From: Corbicula japonica
Lineage: Eukaryota > Mollusca > Bivalvia > Venerida > Cyrenidae
Assembly (NCBI GenBank): GCA_038501625.1
Contig: JAZAYU010000356.1
Location: 310,001-374,000, forward strand
Direction of reading: 5' to 3'
Length of the DNA stretch: 64,000 nt
In this document: piece by piece, positions 1-10,798 of the stretch
Layout: each line of letters starts with the position of its first letter
Position numbering within the stretch: the first letter of the stretch is position 1
The notes under the pieces: generated by a model
Seen by the model: the letters and a program-made list of their open reading frames with translations, nothing else
Database searches by the model: none
Told to the model about the DNA's origin: nothing
Program-made: the position numbers and the translations under genes

Positions 1-80
1 GATTTCATGATACCACAATATACAGAGAGGGTTTTGTGAACATTCCTCAATCTGTTTAAAGAAAATGTTTGATCGCTTAG

Positions 81-322
81 TTAACCATTTCCTCCATATA
101 TACGCATTTTTACGCATGTGCGACTAGTATAGATCCAGATCAGCCGGAACATCCGTGCTGTCTGATGAGGATCTGCTCTGGTCACTTTTCAGTCAGAAAT
201 ACCCTAATGAATCAAAAAGCAAACAATTTAGATCATTATCAGACGGCATGGATGTGCCGGCTGATCTGGATCTAAACTGTTCGCCCACGCAATCAAGGTG
301 TATCTATGGAGGAAAGGGTTTA
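81..322 (+). mobile_element. Family A MITE, near full length
   Basis: Starts TTAACC then TTTCCTCCATA and ends TATGGAGGAAAGGGTT. Between the termini lie two GATC-rich stem-loops (around GATCCAGATCAGCCGG and its partner) joined by the spacer AAATACCCTAATGAATC. '+' here means that the end carrying TACGCATTTTTACGCATGTG comes first. No coding capacity; inferred to be a non-autonomous piggyBac-like element. Confidence 0.8.
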
Positions 323-490
323 CCTTTAAGTCCATAGATACACCTTGATTGCGAGGAAGCTTTTCAATTCTTTAGATTATTTCTGACAAGGATTCAAATA
401 TTGTAGATCCAGATCTGATGGCATAGATGTACTGCAGATCTGGATCTAGACTAGTCACCCATCTGATAAAGGCATATACTTTTAGAGTAT
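323..490 (-). mobile_element. Family A MITE, degenerate
   Basis: Starts with the CCATAGATACACCTT end directly after the previous copy. The second hairpin is recognisable but the far terminus has decayed. Confidence 0.6.
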
Positions 491-537
491 CAGTGTTAAT
501 GATGCCATGTTCAACAAATTAAATTTAAAATATAACT

Positions 538-770
538 TTAATTCTTTCTTCCATAGATACATCTTTATTGCTTGGGCGAACAGTGTAGATCCAGATCAGC
601 CGGCACATCTTATCAGAATTTGCACTGTTGGCTATTTGATTTATTAGGTTATTTCTGACCAAAAAGCGACCAATGTAGATCCTGATCAATCGGCATGGAT
701 GTGTCAGCTGATCTGGATCTACACTGATCGCACATGTGTAAACATGCATATAAATGGGGGAAAGAGTTAA
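538..770 (-). mobile_element. Family A MITE, TTAA-flanked
   Basis: TTAA at 538-541 and 767-770 flank inverted termini related to CTTTCTTCCATAGATAC. Both internal stem-loops are present. Confidence 0.75.
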
Positions 771-1453
771 ATCAAGGAGTCAAGTACCTGCAGGTTGCAC
801 TTTGGTTATTTACCTTTAAGTACTTTATAACTATGGCAGAAATTCCTTACGTTCCCAAGTTTGTTTTTACAATGACTTGCTAAGAATCAGAGCAATACAT
901 CCCATAAAACCTGTGTTTTGTGTGACTTACTTTCAATAACTAGGTATGTGTTTATTTTAAGAGATATGCAGCAAAAAAAACTGCTAACAATTGGAACAAG
1001 TATTCTGTCTTATTAGTTAGCTGAGCTCTCTATTTTGGAGATAGGTATGGTATTGTAATTAAGCGTTTTCAGTCTTCCGACATCAAAGAGTTCTATTTCA
1101 AGTTTTGAGCCTAAAATCCAGATCTGTTGCTGTGAAAAACATGCAAGTTTCAGCCAACCATGGTTCCTTATATTTAGAATTTACATTATTTCAGGTAAAA
1201 AAGCTGAAAGTTTCGCTAATTGCTTTTCTGCTGCACAGCGGTTTGCATTTGAACCATAGCAAAATATTCAAGTGCTGAAATTCTCATTAAGATTTTAAAG
1301 ATAAAAATATCTTTACCTCTATTTGTGACCTTAAAATATGCAAGTCCAGCATCTGAGAGTGTACTATAAAGTATCAAGTAAAACTTATAAAGTCTAATAT
1401 TAAATTGAAAAACCAGCATTATCATACAGCTGGACAGGTCCCATATCCCTTCT
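771..1453. other. Intergenic or intronic, no feature seen
   Basis: AT-rich unique-looking DNA. No exon-like frame, RNA gene or clear repeat was found on either strand. Confidence 0.5.
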
Positions 1454-1694
1454 TTAACCCTTTCCTGCGTATATACGCATTTTTACGCATATGCGACCAG
1501 TGTAGATCCAGATCAGCCGGCACTTCTGTGCTGTCTGATCAGGATCTGCTATGATCGCATTTTGATCAGAAAATACTTAATGAATCAAAAAGTGAACAGT
1601 GCAGACCCTGATCAGATGGCATGGATGGTCGGCTGATTTGGATCTACACCGTTTGCCCACGCAATAAAGGTGTATCTATGGAGGAAAGGGTTAA
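1454..1694 (+). mobile_element. Family A MITE, full length
   Basis: TTAA target duplications at 1454-1457 and 1691-1694 enclose CCCTTTCCTGCGTATATACG and its complement GAGGAAAGGG. The right half carries AATAAAGGTGTATC. Confidence 0.85.
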
Positions 1695-2235
1695 GTCCAG
1701 TTGTTCACACCTGGGACTTTTCACTCAATGCCGAATCTAGTGGTTTACATCTAGGACTGTCAGAGAAGTTTCCCGCTCTCCCATCCAGTAGTTCAAACCT
1801 AGGAGTGTCAGCTAAAGACCTAATCTCCCTTCTTTAAGTACAATGTATACTGGTTTCACCTGGTACTTTCAGCCATGGTTTTCCCTCACCTGTCAGGTGG
1901 TTCAGTGACCAGGGACTGTCGGCCAAGGTTCATATTTCCCAGTTTAGTTCACAAGCTTCATTTTTCTTTGTTTTGTCCAATGGTTCTTACTCAGGACTCA
2001 TTGTAGAGGCGTATGTCACTACTTCAAGTCCAGGATTTTGCCTGGGACTGTCTGCGAAGGTTTCCCTTTCCTATCTAGTGATTCACACTGGGGACTGTTG
2101 GTCAAGTTTGCTTCTGTCCCCGCTGTAAGTCCCTTTATTTCATGAGCTTCATCTTCCTCTGGTTCATTCTAGGGAATTTATCCAAGAGCCCCGTCTCCCT
2201 GCTTTTAGTCCACTTGTTTTGCAAGTCTTCAAACT
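1695..2235. repeat. Decayed tandem repeat, about 50-70 bp units
   Basis: Successive segments resemble AGTGGTTCACACCTRGGACT followed by GTCAGCNAAGGTTTCCC and CTCCCATC, at least eight times with much divergence and indels. No open frame crosses it. The unit boundary is approximate. Confidence 0.55.
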
Positions 2236-2785
2236 AATAGTAAATACTAGTCCAAAAATATTTCAATAAACTTTGTAAGTACTGTCCAACAGAAATGCCT
2301 CAATGTTGTTTTTGTCAATGAACTTATGGAATACTGGCCCGAGAAATGCCTAGGTGTGATTTTGTGTCATTATGTGTCAAAGATACAAAGTGATCAATTA
2401 AGTCATTATATTAAAAGCATAGTTATACAGTTGTATCAGCTAATGTCATTTGGAAGACCGGTCATACAGATAATTGCTTGTGACTGTTTAATTGAAACAG
2501 CAGCTTTATTATACTATCTGGAATTCCAGGCTGGAAGGCTATTAGAACCTGCATCTATGGAATGCCATGTTTGTTAGCACCCAAAACCTGGCAGAATGCA
2601 TTTCTAATAAAAATGTCACAATTTCTTTGGGAAGCTGTCAAGTTGAGCCGCAGATTTACGGCATAACAAGGTGCTGGCTCCGTGCCAGGTTCTTACAAGG
2701 TGCCTTACAAAAACTGTAACACCTTTAGCAACATAGGTAATTGTTCTTGTTCACTGCAATTGCCTCAGTATGTACTGATATGTTA
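2236..2785. other. No feature seen
   Basis: Contains an 83-codon open frame at 2326-2577. It matches no family I know and has no convincing splice or start context, so I treat it as a chance frame. Confidence 0.4.
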
Positions 2786-2787
2786 TA

Positions 2788-2958
2788 CAGTCAAACCTGT
2801 CTATAGCAGCCACCCAAGGGATTGACAAAAATGGCTGTTGAAGAAAGGTGGCTGTTAAAGACAGTTAAAATTGCAACAAAATGTCAGTTAAGGTCATATT
2901 CAAACTGGCTGTTCAAGTGGTTGCTATTCACAGGTGGCTGCTAAGGCAGGTTTCACTG
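2788..2958. mobile_element. Small foldback MITE with TA target sites
   Basis: TA at 2786-2787 and 2959-2960 flank inverted termini CAGTCAAACCTGTC and CAGGTTTCACTG. Internal sequence repeats TGGCTGYTNAAG. CAGT-type ends and TA duplication fit a Tc1/mariner-like non-autonomous element. A second copy lies at 35865-36040. Confidence 0.75.
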
Positions 2959-2998
2959 TATACCACAAATCACTGAGTGGCAAAAGAGCTTGAGTTAA

Positions 2999-3696
2999 GG
3001 GGTCGCAAACATTGCAAATGGCGAAAAAAGGCTAAAATTTCAAAAATGAATTTTGGGGGAAATACTTATTGCCACCTAGATTTTACTAAAGAAATGTATT
3101 TAGCTAAGGATTTAGTTAATGTTTGCAAGGTCAATTTAGTCTAATTCATGTTCTAATTACCAAGCACATACTAAAACAAAAGAAAAACCGTTTGCATGAG
3201 AACTCTGAAATTCACGGACATTATATACCAAAGCAGCTCATGCATGAAATAAGTATAATATTATGCTGGTCTACAATGTTTAGTGCCAATTCTTCAAAAT
3301 AATGTTGGGGTTTTCAAGAAAAACCTACTTCCTGGTTCAAATCTACTTTCGGTTTGAATCAGGAAGTAAGTTTTCCTTGAATTTCTTGAAAACCCTAGCA
3401 TTATTTTGACGAATTGGCACTAAACATTGTAGACCAGCATATACTTATTTCAGGTATGAGTTACTTTGATATATTGTTCATGAATTTAAGAGTTCTCATG
3501 CAAATGGTTTTTCTTTTGTTTTAGTTTGTGCTTGGTAATTAGAACATGAATTAGACTAAATTGACCTTGCAAACATTAACTACATCCTTAGCTAAATACA
3601 ATTCTTTACTAAAATATAGGTTGCAATAAGTATTTTCCCCAAAATTCATTTTTGAATATTTTGCCTGTTTTCGCCATTTGCAATGTTTGCGACCTC
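2999..3696. mobile_element. 698-bp foldback element flanked by TTAA
   Basis: An almost perfect inverted repeat: GGGGTCGCAAACATTGC at the left, GCAATGTTTGCGACCTC at the right, with arms of about 340 bp. The small centre near 3350 is itself palindromic (ACTTCCTGGTTC ... GAATCAGGAAGT). TTAA at 2995-2998 and 3697-3700 is the likely target duplication. No coding frame. Confidence 0.85.
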
Positions 3697-3888
3697 TTAA
3701 GGGCTGGCAAAATCATAATGAAAAGAACAACAAAACGAGTATTTTTTAGGATTGTTCAGTGAATATTTTTGACAATATTTCATTATAGATTATAAAATAG
3801 TATGATTCTGTTTGGAATCTTTGTGAACTCACCTTCTATCACTCATTGTTTATATGGGTCGGTTAGAGAAATTTCTTACCTGTTTTTA

Positions 3889-4068
3889 TTAACCCTTTCC
3901 TTCATAAATATGTACTTTTCTGCATTGGCTACTAGTGTAGATCCAGATCAGCCGACACATCTGTGCCGTCTGATCAGGATCTGCACTGGTTGCATTTTGG
4001 TCAGAAATAACATAATAAATCAAAAAGCAAACATGCAATAAAGATGTGTCTATGAAGGAAAGGGTTAA
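3889..4068 (+). mobile_element. Family A MITE, internally deleted
   Basis: TTAA at both ends and the first stem-loop intact. The second hairpin is missing between AAAGCAAACA and TGCAATAAAG. Confidence 0.75.
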
Positions 4069-4643
4069 CTAAATATCTGGCAGTGTAGATCGTGTTCAGA
4101 CTTAACAGATGTGCATGCTGATTTGGGTCTACACCGATAGTGACAATTTATTCAACTGTGTTTCTGTAAGCAAGCTCAGGTATTTAGGTGTGTGTTGTAA
4201 CAGTGATTGACAGAAATGGATCCATGAAACTTAACAAAATTAATGCAGTCTCATTATTCATCCTCTCATGGCCTCAAGCACAATTATCTCTTGATTTAGG
4301 TTAAGCGGTGACACACTGTTTCTATTTTTTTATTCAGTGTCATACCGGTAAACATAAACTAAAGTTTAAACATTTAAAGGTGGATAACCAGATTCCAGCA
4401 ACAAAATTTTTAAAACATATAATCACTTTACTATCATAGACATTGGGTTGAGTCTATTTTAGCGGACCCTTGATGTTGAAAACATAAAAAGCCCAGCAGC
4501 TTATCTGCAAGAGAAGAAGGCATGTGGGGGCAGAACCCATTAAAACTCACTATTATGGAAATTTGTTTGGAACTTGACATACCAGAATTTTCTCACAAGC
4601 AATGCTCGTTACTTAAATGATTGTGTCTGCTAAACTAAATGCT
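4069..4643. other. No feature seen
   Basis: AT-rich DNA with a weak family A-like remnant around 4080-4135. Nothing else is supported. Confidence 0.4.
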
Positions 4644-4745
4644 TTGCATAGGCACCTTTACGCGTGTGTGACCAGTGTAGATCCAGATCAGCAGCCATTT
4701 CATATAGGGGAAAATGCAGGTCATGATTAGATGGCTAGGATGTGA
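4644..4745 (+). mobile_element. Family A MITE fragment
   Basis: Retains GTGTGACCAGTGTAGATCC and one hairpin arm only. Both termini are lost. Confidence 0.55.
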
Positions 4746-4936
4746 TTGATGTACTTTAAAATACAAGGTTTTGAATTAATGAAAAATCCACCAATCAGAA
4801 TATGATATGTCAACTTTTGATTATAACTACATTAATATGCATTGTATGTTTGTATTGTCTTTGTACTGTTGTGGTAACAATCCTGTTTGTTTGGATTTAA
4901 ACCAATAAAATGAATTGGTTTGATTTGATTTGATTT
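4746..4936. repeat. Element remnant ending in a TTGAT microsatellite
   Basis: The stretch ends AATTGGTTTGATTTGATTTG. A pentamer tail of this kind often marks the 3' end of non-LTR elements or SINEs, but no reverse transcriptase frame is seen. Weak call. Confidence 0.35.
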
Positions 4937-5161
4937 TATGTCAATGCATGACTTTCTTGAATCAAAATTCCTTTGGCATAGAGGTGCAAGATTTTGACAG
5001 ATTTTGCACTAGTTTTTCTGTATTCCCAAATTGCTAAAAATTGATTTCTGAAAATGTTGTCAACACAAGAGTTTGATATTAGGATGATGAAATATGAGCT
5101 GCTCGGTGCTGTTAATTGCCTCAGGTTTGTTGCCCTTTTTATTGTGGTGGTTTCGGTCTGG

Positions 5162-5827
5162 GGCGGCAGTAAACGGTTATTCTGATATATCGCAAACCAA
5201 AGAATCACAGCCGACACGACAAGTCCACTTGCTCCCTACTAGCACATACCTGAAACAGAAAGGGCACATAACTGACATCACAATGACATTCAGTTTATGA
5301 AAACAAAGCAAAATTATATTCAAAACATATCAGTTGATTTTTAAGCACCATTAACTTTCAAATTCTGGTTGTGAAAACTGGTCGGCCGACGAGGCAAAAT
5401 TTCAAACATTCATCAGTTCACAGCTTTTTTATTGCCAACAACCAAAATAAATGCTTGCCACTCACACATGGTAAAATCCCTACTGATTCATTAAATCATA
5501 CTCAAAATATACCATAACCACCTAGATTTTGCACTACTCACACTTGTTTGTATGCCCCTTGAGAATTGCAAGTTAAACTGAAGGCAGAGCCAGAAATGTA
5601 TTAGTTTCGCATTTCCAAGCACCTGCCTCACACTGAAAGTGTCAAGGTCAAAAAGAGCATGTCAGGCAATTTTTGGGGATCCTTGCTACAGATGTGAAAC
5701 TGCAAATATAGCATCTAAAAATATTTTAAAGTGCCATGAAGCTTACAGTTTGCCCACTTACCTCTTATCTTCAAATTTGACCGGGGCCAATTCGCATCTA
5801 CGGCTACAAACTCTTTACTGCATCCTT
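5162..5827. repeat. 666-bp direct repeat, copy 1
   Basis: Begins GGCGGCAGTAAACGG and ends TACTGCATCCTT. It is repeated at 6937-7602 without visible indels and with roughly ten substitutions, so the duplication is recent. It does not start TG or end CA as LTRs usually do, and the 1109 bp between copies has no gag or pol frame. Confidence 0.85.
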
Positions 5828-6936
5828 AAGAGCAGAGAGTGATTTCCTTTAAGCCATTAACTCATCTCTGTTCAAGTTTAGAACCTTTTCTGAGCAAAAT
5901 GAGACCAAAACCAAGCCAGTATCATCATCCTGGCAGGACTGGTGTAAAGAGCAAATGACTATCACCACTCACTTTCCAAAACTGACCAATTTTGCCTCCA
6001 GTTACAGTCAAGTACATTAATACAGTGCTTCTAAGAAATGCAACAAAACAGACATTGGAACCAGAAGACCTGACAATCATATACCATAAAGAAGCTCCTA
6101 GAAGATGAACAATTAAAAATATGCTGTTACAAGCACTTATTTTTGTAAAAATATGTCAGGCACAGCAAATTTTATCAAACAGGCAAAACTGGCCATAATT
6201 CACTTTAATCACTCACCTACCATGCTGTCATCATGTTTCAGTTGCTCATATGAACCACCTGCATACCTTCCTGCCAATCAACTGCCACTTTTCAACCATT
6301 ATACACATCACACTTTATGTTTATGCTTGCTCTTATGTCACCAGAATGATGATTGAATTATAAAATGGCCATGAAAAATAGCAAATGATGAAATTCTTAC
6401 CTCTGGCTGCAGAAAGGAATAAACATCTAAAGTGACATAACAGACTACAGCTTAAGGCCAAATCCTGCCTATCTGGGCTAAAATACCTGCTAAACTAATA
6501 ACAGTGTTCATGGCAAGCCCTACATAGTTCTAGAACTTGATTTTCATTAGTCGACCAGAATTTATGTCTCGGTTCGCAAAGCTCGGACTGTGGAAATTTG
6601 CTTGCCGAGCTTAATTTTTCTTAGTTATTTTTTATCGGCTTGATTTTCTAGCAAATATTATGCCAAATGCTCTTTCATAATCATTTGAGACATTTTCATG
6701 ATGTATTTGATGGACTTTCTATTAAAATATACATTTCTGACATTTCTCGACTGGTTTTTATGGCTCGGTGCAGCATTTTTTTTTCTCAAAAACTGTAATT
6801 ACCTCCCTTTATTTTTAACCATCAGCGTGTCAGCAAGTATTTAACAGCTTAAAATGATGTCATTTTGCAAATATGGCAGTCCAACACAGAATTCTAGACC
6901 AAAATGAACACTTACAAATTTCAGCGAAATCCTTAA
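5828..6936. other. Spacer between the 666-bp repeats
   Basis: AT-rich. Contains a 67-codon frame at 6153-6356 with no recognisable similarity. No transposase, reverse transcriptase or RNA gene seen. Confidence 0.5.
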
Positions 6937-7602
6937 GGCGGCAGTAAACGGTTATTCTGATATATCGCAAACCAAAGAATCACAGCCGACACGACAAGTC
7001 CACTTGCTCCCTACTAGCACATACCTGAAACAGAAAGGGCACATAACTGACATCACAATGACATTCAGTTTATGAAAACAAAGCAAAATTATATTCAAAA
7101 CATATCAGTTGATTTTTAAGCACCATTTACTTTCAAATTCTGGTTGTGAAAACTGGTCGGCCGACGAGGCAAAATTTCAAACATTCATCAGTTCACAGCT
7201 TTCTTATTGCCAACAACCAAAATAAATGCTTGCCACTCACACATGGTAAAATCCCTACTGATTCATTAAATCATACTCAAAATATACCATAACCACCTAG
7301 AATTTGCACTACTCACACTTGTTTGTATGCCCCTTGAGAATTGCAAGTTAAACTGAAGGCAGAGCCAGAAATGTATTAGTTTCGCATTTCCAAGCACCTG
7401 CCTCACACTGAAAGTGTCAAAGTCAAAAAGAGTATGTCAGGCAATTTTTGGGGATCCTAGCTACAGATGTGAAACTGCAAATATAGCATCTAAAAATATT
7501 TTAAAGTGCCATGAAGCTTACAGTTTGCCCACTTACCTCTTATCTTCAAATTTGACCGGGACCAATTCGCATCTACGGCTACAAACTCTTTACTGCATCC
7601 TT
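6937..7602. repeat. 666-bp direct repeat, copy 2
   Basis: Copy 2 of the repeat at 5162-5827, with a constant offset of 1775 bp. Sequence after copy 2 (GGTGGTTCAGTCTGGGC) resembles sequence before copy 1 (GGTGGTTTCGGTCTGGGG), which suggests that the duplicated unit was once longer. Confidence 0.85.
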
Positions 7603-8037
7603 GGCCTGTTTAGTTGTCCTGTTTTTTTTTTGGTGGTTCAGTCTGGGCATGGTTGTTTTAGGAAGCAGTTACACCCGTGTATGCTGTCATGTTACTTTGA
7701 AGGTAGCTAAAGTGCGGATGTTTTATGAGACGTGTTTATGAAGGTTTTATGTGAGTGTATCATAGTGAGGTCAGAAGAGAGCACTGGCGGAATAATGGCG
7801 GGGAGTTCAGGTGAACTGGGGGTTTACAGCTAGAAAACAAGTGATAAGCTTTTATAGCTTGTCTGCGTTCAAAAACCTATTAACATATACATAATAGTGT
7901 TTATCTGGTCTTACAGAGGTAAAAGATTACAGATAGATCATCTGTAATTATGAATTAAACACATCAAAGGTTTTTCGACCACCCAGGTTTGTGATAGTTA
8001 ATCAAAACAGCTAGCCCTGTTCCCCCCAGAATATCTC
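7603..8037. other. No feature seen
   Basis: Apart from the possible extension of the direct repeat at its start, no gene or repeat is recognised. Confidence 0.4.
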
Positions 8038-8279
8038 TTAACCCTTTCCTTGATATATACGCATTTTTACGCATGTGCGACCAGTGTAGATCCAGATCAG
8101 CCGGCACATCCGTGCAGTCTGATCAGGATCTGCACTGGTCGCATTTTGGTCTGAAATAACGTAATGAATCAAAAAGCGAACAGTTTAGATCCTGATCAGT
8201 CGGCACGGATGTGCCGGCTGATCTGGATCTAAACTGTTCCCCCAAGCAATAAAGGTGTATCTATACAGGAAAGAGTTAA
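8038..8279 (+). mobile_element. Family A MITE, full length
   Basis: TTAA at 8038-8041 and 8276-8279, both hairpins, and GCAATAAAGGTGTATC near the right end. Confidence 0.85.
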
Positions 8280-8364
8280 GTGGACTTTACCGTTCTTGAA
8301 TTATGTGAATTCTTCTCATTTCATTCATAGGTACGGGGATGCTTGCATGAAATTTATTGGACTC

Positions 8365-8525
8365 AGCTAAGGCCTGATTTGCACTGCAATCTGCTTAGGG
8401 TGTGCAGTGTTGGTTTCTTGGTTAGAAATAATGAATGAATCAAAAAGGGTACTGTGTAGATAATCCTGATCAGACAGCACAAATTAGTTGGCTGATCCGG
8501 ATCTACACTGTATGCCCATGGATGA
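8365..8525 (+). mobile_element. Family A MITE fragment
   Basis: Retains TGGTTAGAAATAATGAATG and the second hairpin. Termini are lost. Confidence 0.5.
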
Positions 8526-8544
8526 CAGCTATGTCCCACCGTGT

Positions 8545-8931
8545 AATAGTTTAATTCTTCACACCATAAAATTGTATGAATGCTTTGTGTGGGCTTACAG
8601 TTTAGATCGAGATGAGCAGACATGTGCCCAAGATCATAAAACTAAATCTGGAGATCAGTCTCAAATCTCAAGCATCTGATTGGCTGAAATGGCGACCAGT
8701 CGCCATTTCAGCCAATCAGATCCTTGAGATTTGAGACTGATCTCAAAACTTAGTTTTATGATCTTGGGCAATGTTCCATGCTGTCTGATCAGGATCTAAA
8801 CTGTTTGCTTTAACATTCATTAGGTTTTGTCTGATCTAACCAATAGTGTAGATCCAGAGCAGATGGGTTATCTAGATTTGCACTGGTTGCCCATTTGATA
8901 AAAGGCATATATATGGAGTAAAGGAGTGAAA
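8545..8931 (-). mobile_element. Family A MITE interrupted by a family B hairpin
   Basis: The left part ends GATGAGCAGACATGT and the right part resumes ATGTTCCATGCTGTCTGATC. A hairpin (8626-8769) lies between, with ATGT on both sides as a possible 4-bp target duplication. Confidence 0.6.
8626..8769. mobile_element. Family B hairpin element, GATCATAAAACT subtype
   Basis: Near-perfect palindrome running from GCCCAAGATCATAAAACT to TTTTATGATCTTGGGC. The centre is TGGCGACCAGTCGCCA, so each arm is about 70 bp and there is almost no loop. No coding capacity. Confidence 0.85.
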
Positions 8932-9166
8932 CAATTTTGTTATTTGTTCATGCTGAAACAGGCAGAGAAAATAACCAAGGACATTAGATTAAAAAGTGGA
9001 GTGTCTAAGCATGCAAGGTTAGCATTTAATATGTAAATCTATGTCAGTTTTATTTGACAGAATCCATTTACTTTTCAACAATGAAAAGAATAAATGTTTT
9101 CTAAAAAAAAGTAATGATATCATCTTTGATTTGCAGTTTTTTTTCTAATAAAGTTGTGTTGTTTTT

Positions 9167-9414
9167 TTAACCCTTTCCTCCATATAATTATGCACATTTT
9201 TACGCATGTGCGACCAGTGTAGATCCAGATCAGACGGCACAGATGTTCCGGCTGATCTGGATCTACACTGGTTGCATTTTGGTCAGAAATAACCTAACAA
9301 ATCAAAAAGCGAACAGTGCAGATCCTGATCAGATGGCATGGACGTGCTGGCTGATCTGGATTTACACAGTGTACGCCCATGCAATAAATGTGTATCTATG
9401 AAGGAAAGGGTTAA
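9167..9414 (+). mobile_element. Family A MITE, full length
   Basis: TTAA at 9167-9170 and 9411-9414, complete termini and both hairpins. Confidence 0.85.
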
Positions 9415-9447
9415 GATACCATCCCATTATTTGGGTTTGCCTTCCTG

Positions 9448-9521
9448 GGGCACAAGATCATAAAACTGAGATGTGAGATTTGAGACTGGACTCCTGATTT
9501 AGTTTTAATGATCTTGAACAT
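9448..9521. mobile_element. Family B hairpin remnant
   Basis: Only the two outer parts, CACAAGATCATAAAACTGAG and TTTTAATGATCTTGAACA, remain. The centre is deleted. Confidence 0.6.
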
Positions 9522-9621
9522 GTGTATTCTTCACCAATTCAGATTAGATTCATCTATTATAGTCAAAAAGTGGGACAGAAACTAAGGTTTTTTTTAGCCT
9601 AAGGTGCTAAGTTTTACTGAA

Positions 9622-9771
9622 CAGTGCCCAAGGTTGTAAACTGAGCATGGAAACCAGTCTCAAATCTCAAGCATCTGATTGGCTGAAATGGCGACCAGTC
9701 GCCATTTCAACCAATCAGATGCTTGAGATTTGAGACTGGTTTCCAATCTCAGCTTTATAACCTTCAGCTCA
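9622..9771. mobile_element. Family B hairpin element, GGTTATAAAACT subtype
   Basis: CAGTGCCCAAGGTTGTAAAC at the left, CTTTATAACCTTCAGCTCAG at the right, with the central TGGCGACCAGTCGCCA palindrome intact. Confidence 0.85.
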
Positions 9772-10184
9772 GATTTGCTTCATGCTGTGATTTTTGGGCT
9801 TGCATTTTATGTAAAGGACTATTTGAAATAGATATAGTACACTAACACCATAGTAACTCCTAATAAAGCATTGCAATATAATTTATAGCTTAATTTCTTA
9901 TACACAGAAAGTTATACATTATTATTTATACACACTTATTGCATTATTTTGCCTTGATCTTTTAAAATTTATTGAGCATGAAGATGTAAATCTTAGTTTT
10001 AATGCTTTAAGTACTGAATAGATGTAAGAAAATGTGCGGCAAATGATATCAATAAACCAGTCGCAAATGAAATTATGCCTTAAATGTGCATTAAGTTATT
10101 TATTTGGGCCAATCCCCACAATAGTGAGGTTAATTTAAGATTTATAGTGTTTAATTTCTCACACTTGACAGAATACCTTGGCCA

Positions 10185-10460
10185 ATTTACAAATTGCCAT
10201 CTTGAACAGTGGCCGAGATCTCAGATCTACAAATTGCTTTTCGTAAATAGTACCGGACGTTTGGGATCTGCAAAATTTGCTAACTTGATCTCAGATCTAC
10301 AAATTGCTTTCGTGAACAGGACGTTTGGGATCTGCAAATTGCTAACTTGATTTCAGATCTACAAATTGCCAACTTGAACATTGCTGGAAATCTCTGATAT
10401 ACAAGTTGCTATCTTGAAATGCCAGAGGTCTCGTATCTACATATTGCTGTTGCGAACAGT
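10185..10460. repeat. Imperfect tandem repeat
   Basis: GATCTCAGATCTACAAATTG recurs about six times, with GGACGTTTGGGATCTGCAAA between some copies. Spacing is irregular. No gene is seen. Confidence 0.65.
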
Positions 10461-10479
10461 GCTGGTCATACTTACTTAA

Positions 10480-10696
10480 TTAACCCTTTCCTCCATATAT
10501 ATGTCTTTTAACATGTAGATCCAGATCAGCATGCACAGATTCTGTGCCATCTGATCTGGATCTACACTGGTGGCATCATGGTCAGATATAAACTCATGAA
10601 TCTAAAAGCTAACAGTGTAGATCCTGATATTAGACGGATCTGGATCTACACTGTTTGCGCATGCAATAAAAGTGTATCTATGGAGTTAAGGGTTAA
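10480..10696 (+). mobile_element. Family A MITE
   Basis: TTAA at 10480-10483 and 10693-10696. Slightly shortened in both hairpins. Confidence 0.8.
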
Positions 10697-10798
10697 ACAT
10701 ATCAGTTTGATTGTAAAGAAAAGTTTGAATTAAGATGTTACAATATTACAAGTTTTAATCCAGAGCATTAAGTTAGTACAAATAATTATCATTTCTGA

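Noticed and set aside
2326..2577. 83-codon open frame
   Set aside because: No recognisable family, no supporting splice sites and no neighbour; the length is within chance for AT-rich DNA of this size.
5162..7602. LTR retrotransposon
   Set aside because: No TG...CA ends, primer-binding site or gag/pol frame; kept only as a direct repeat.
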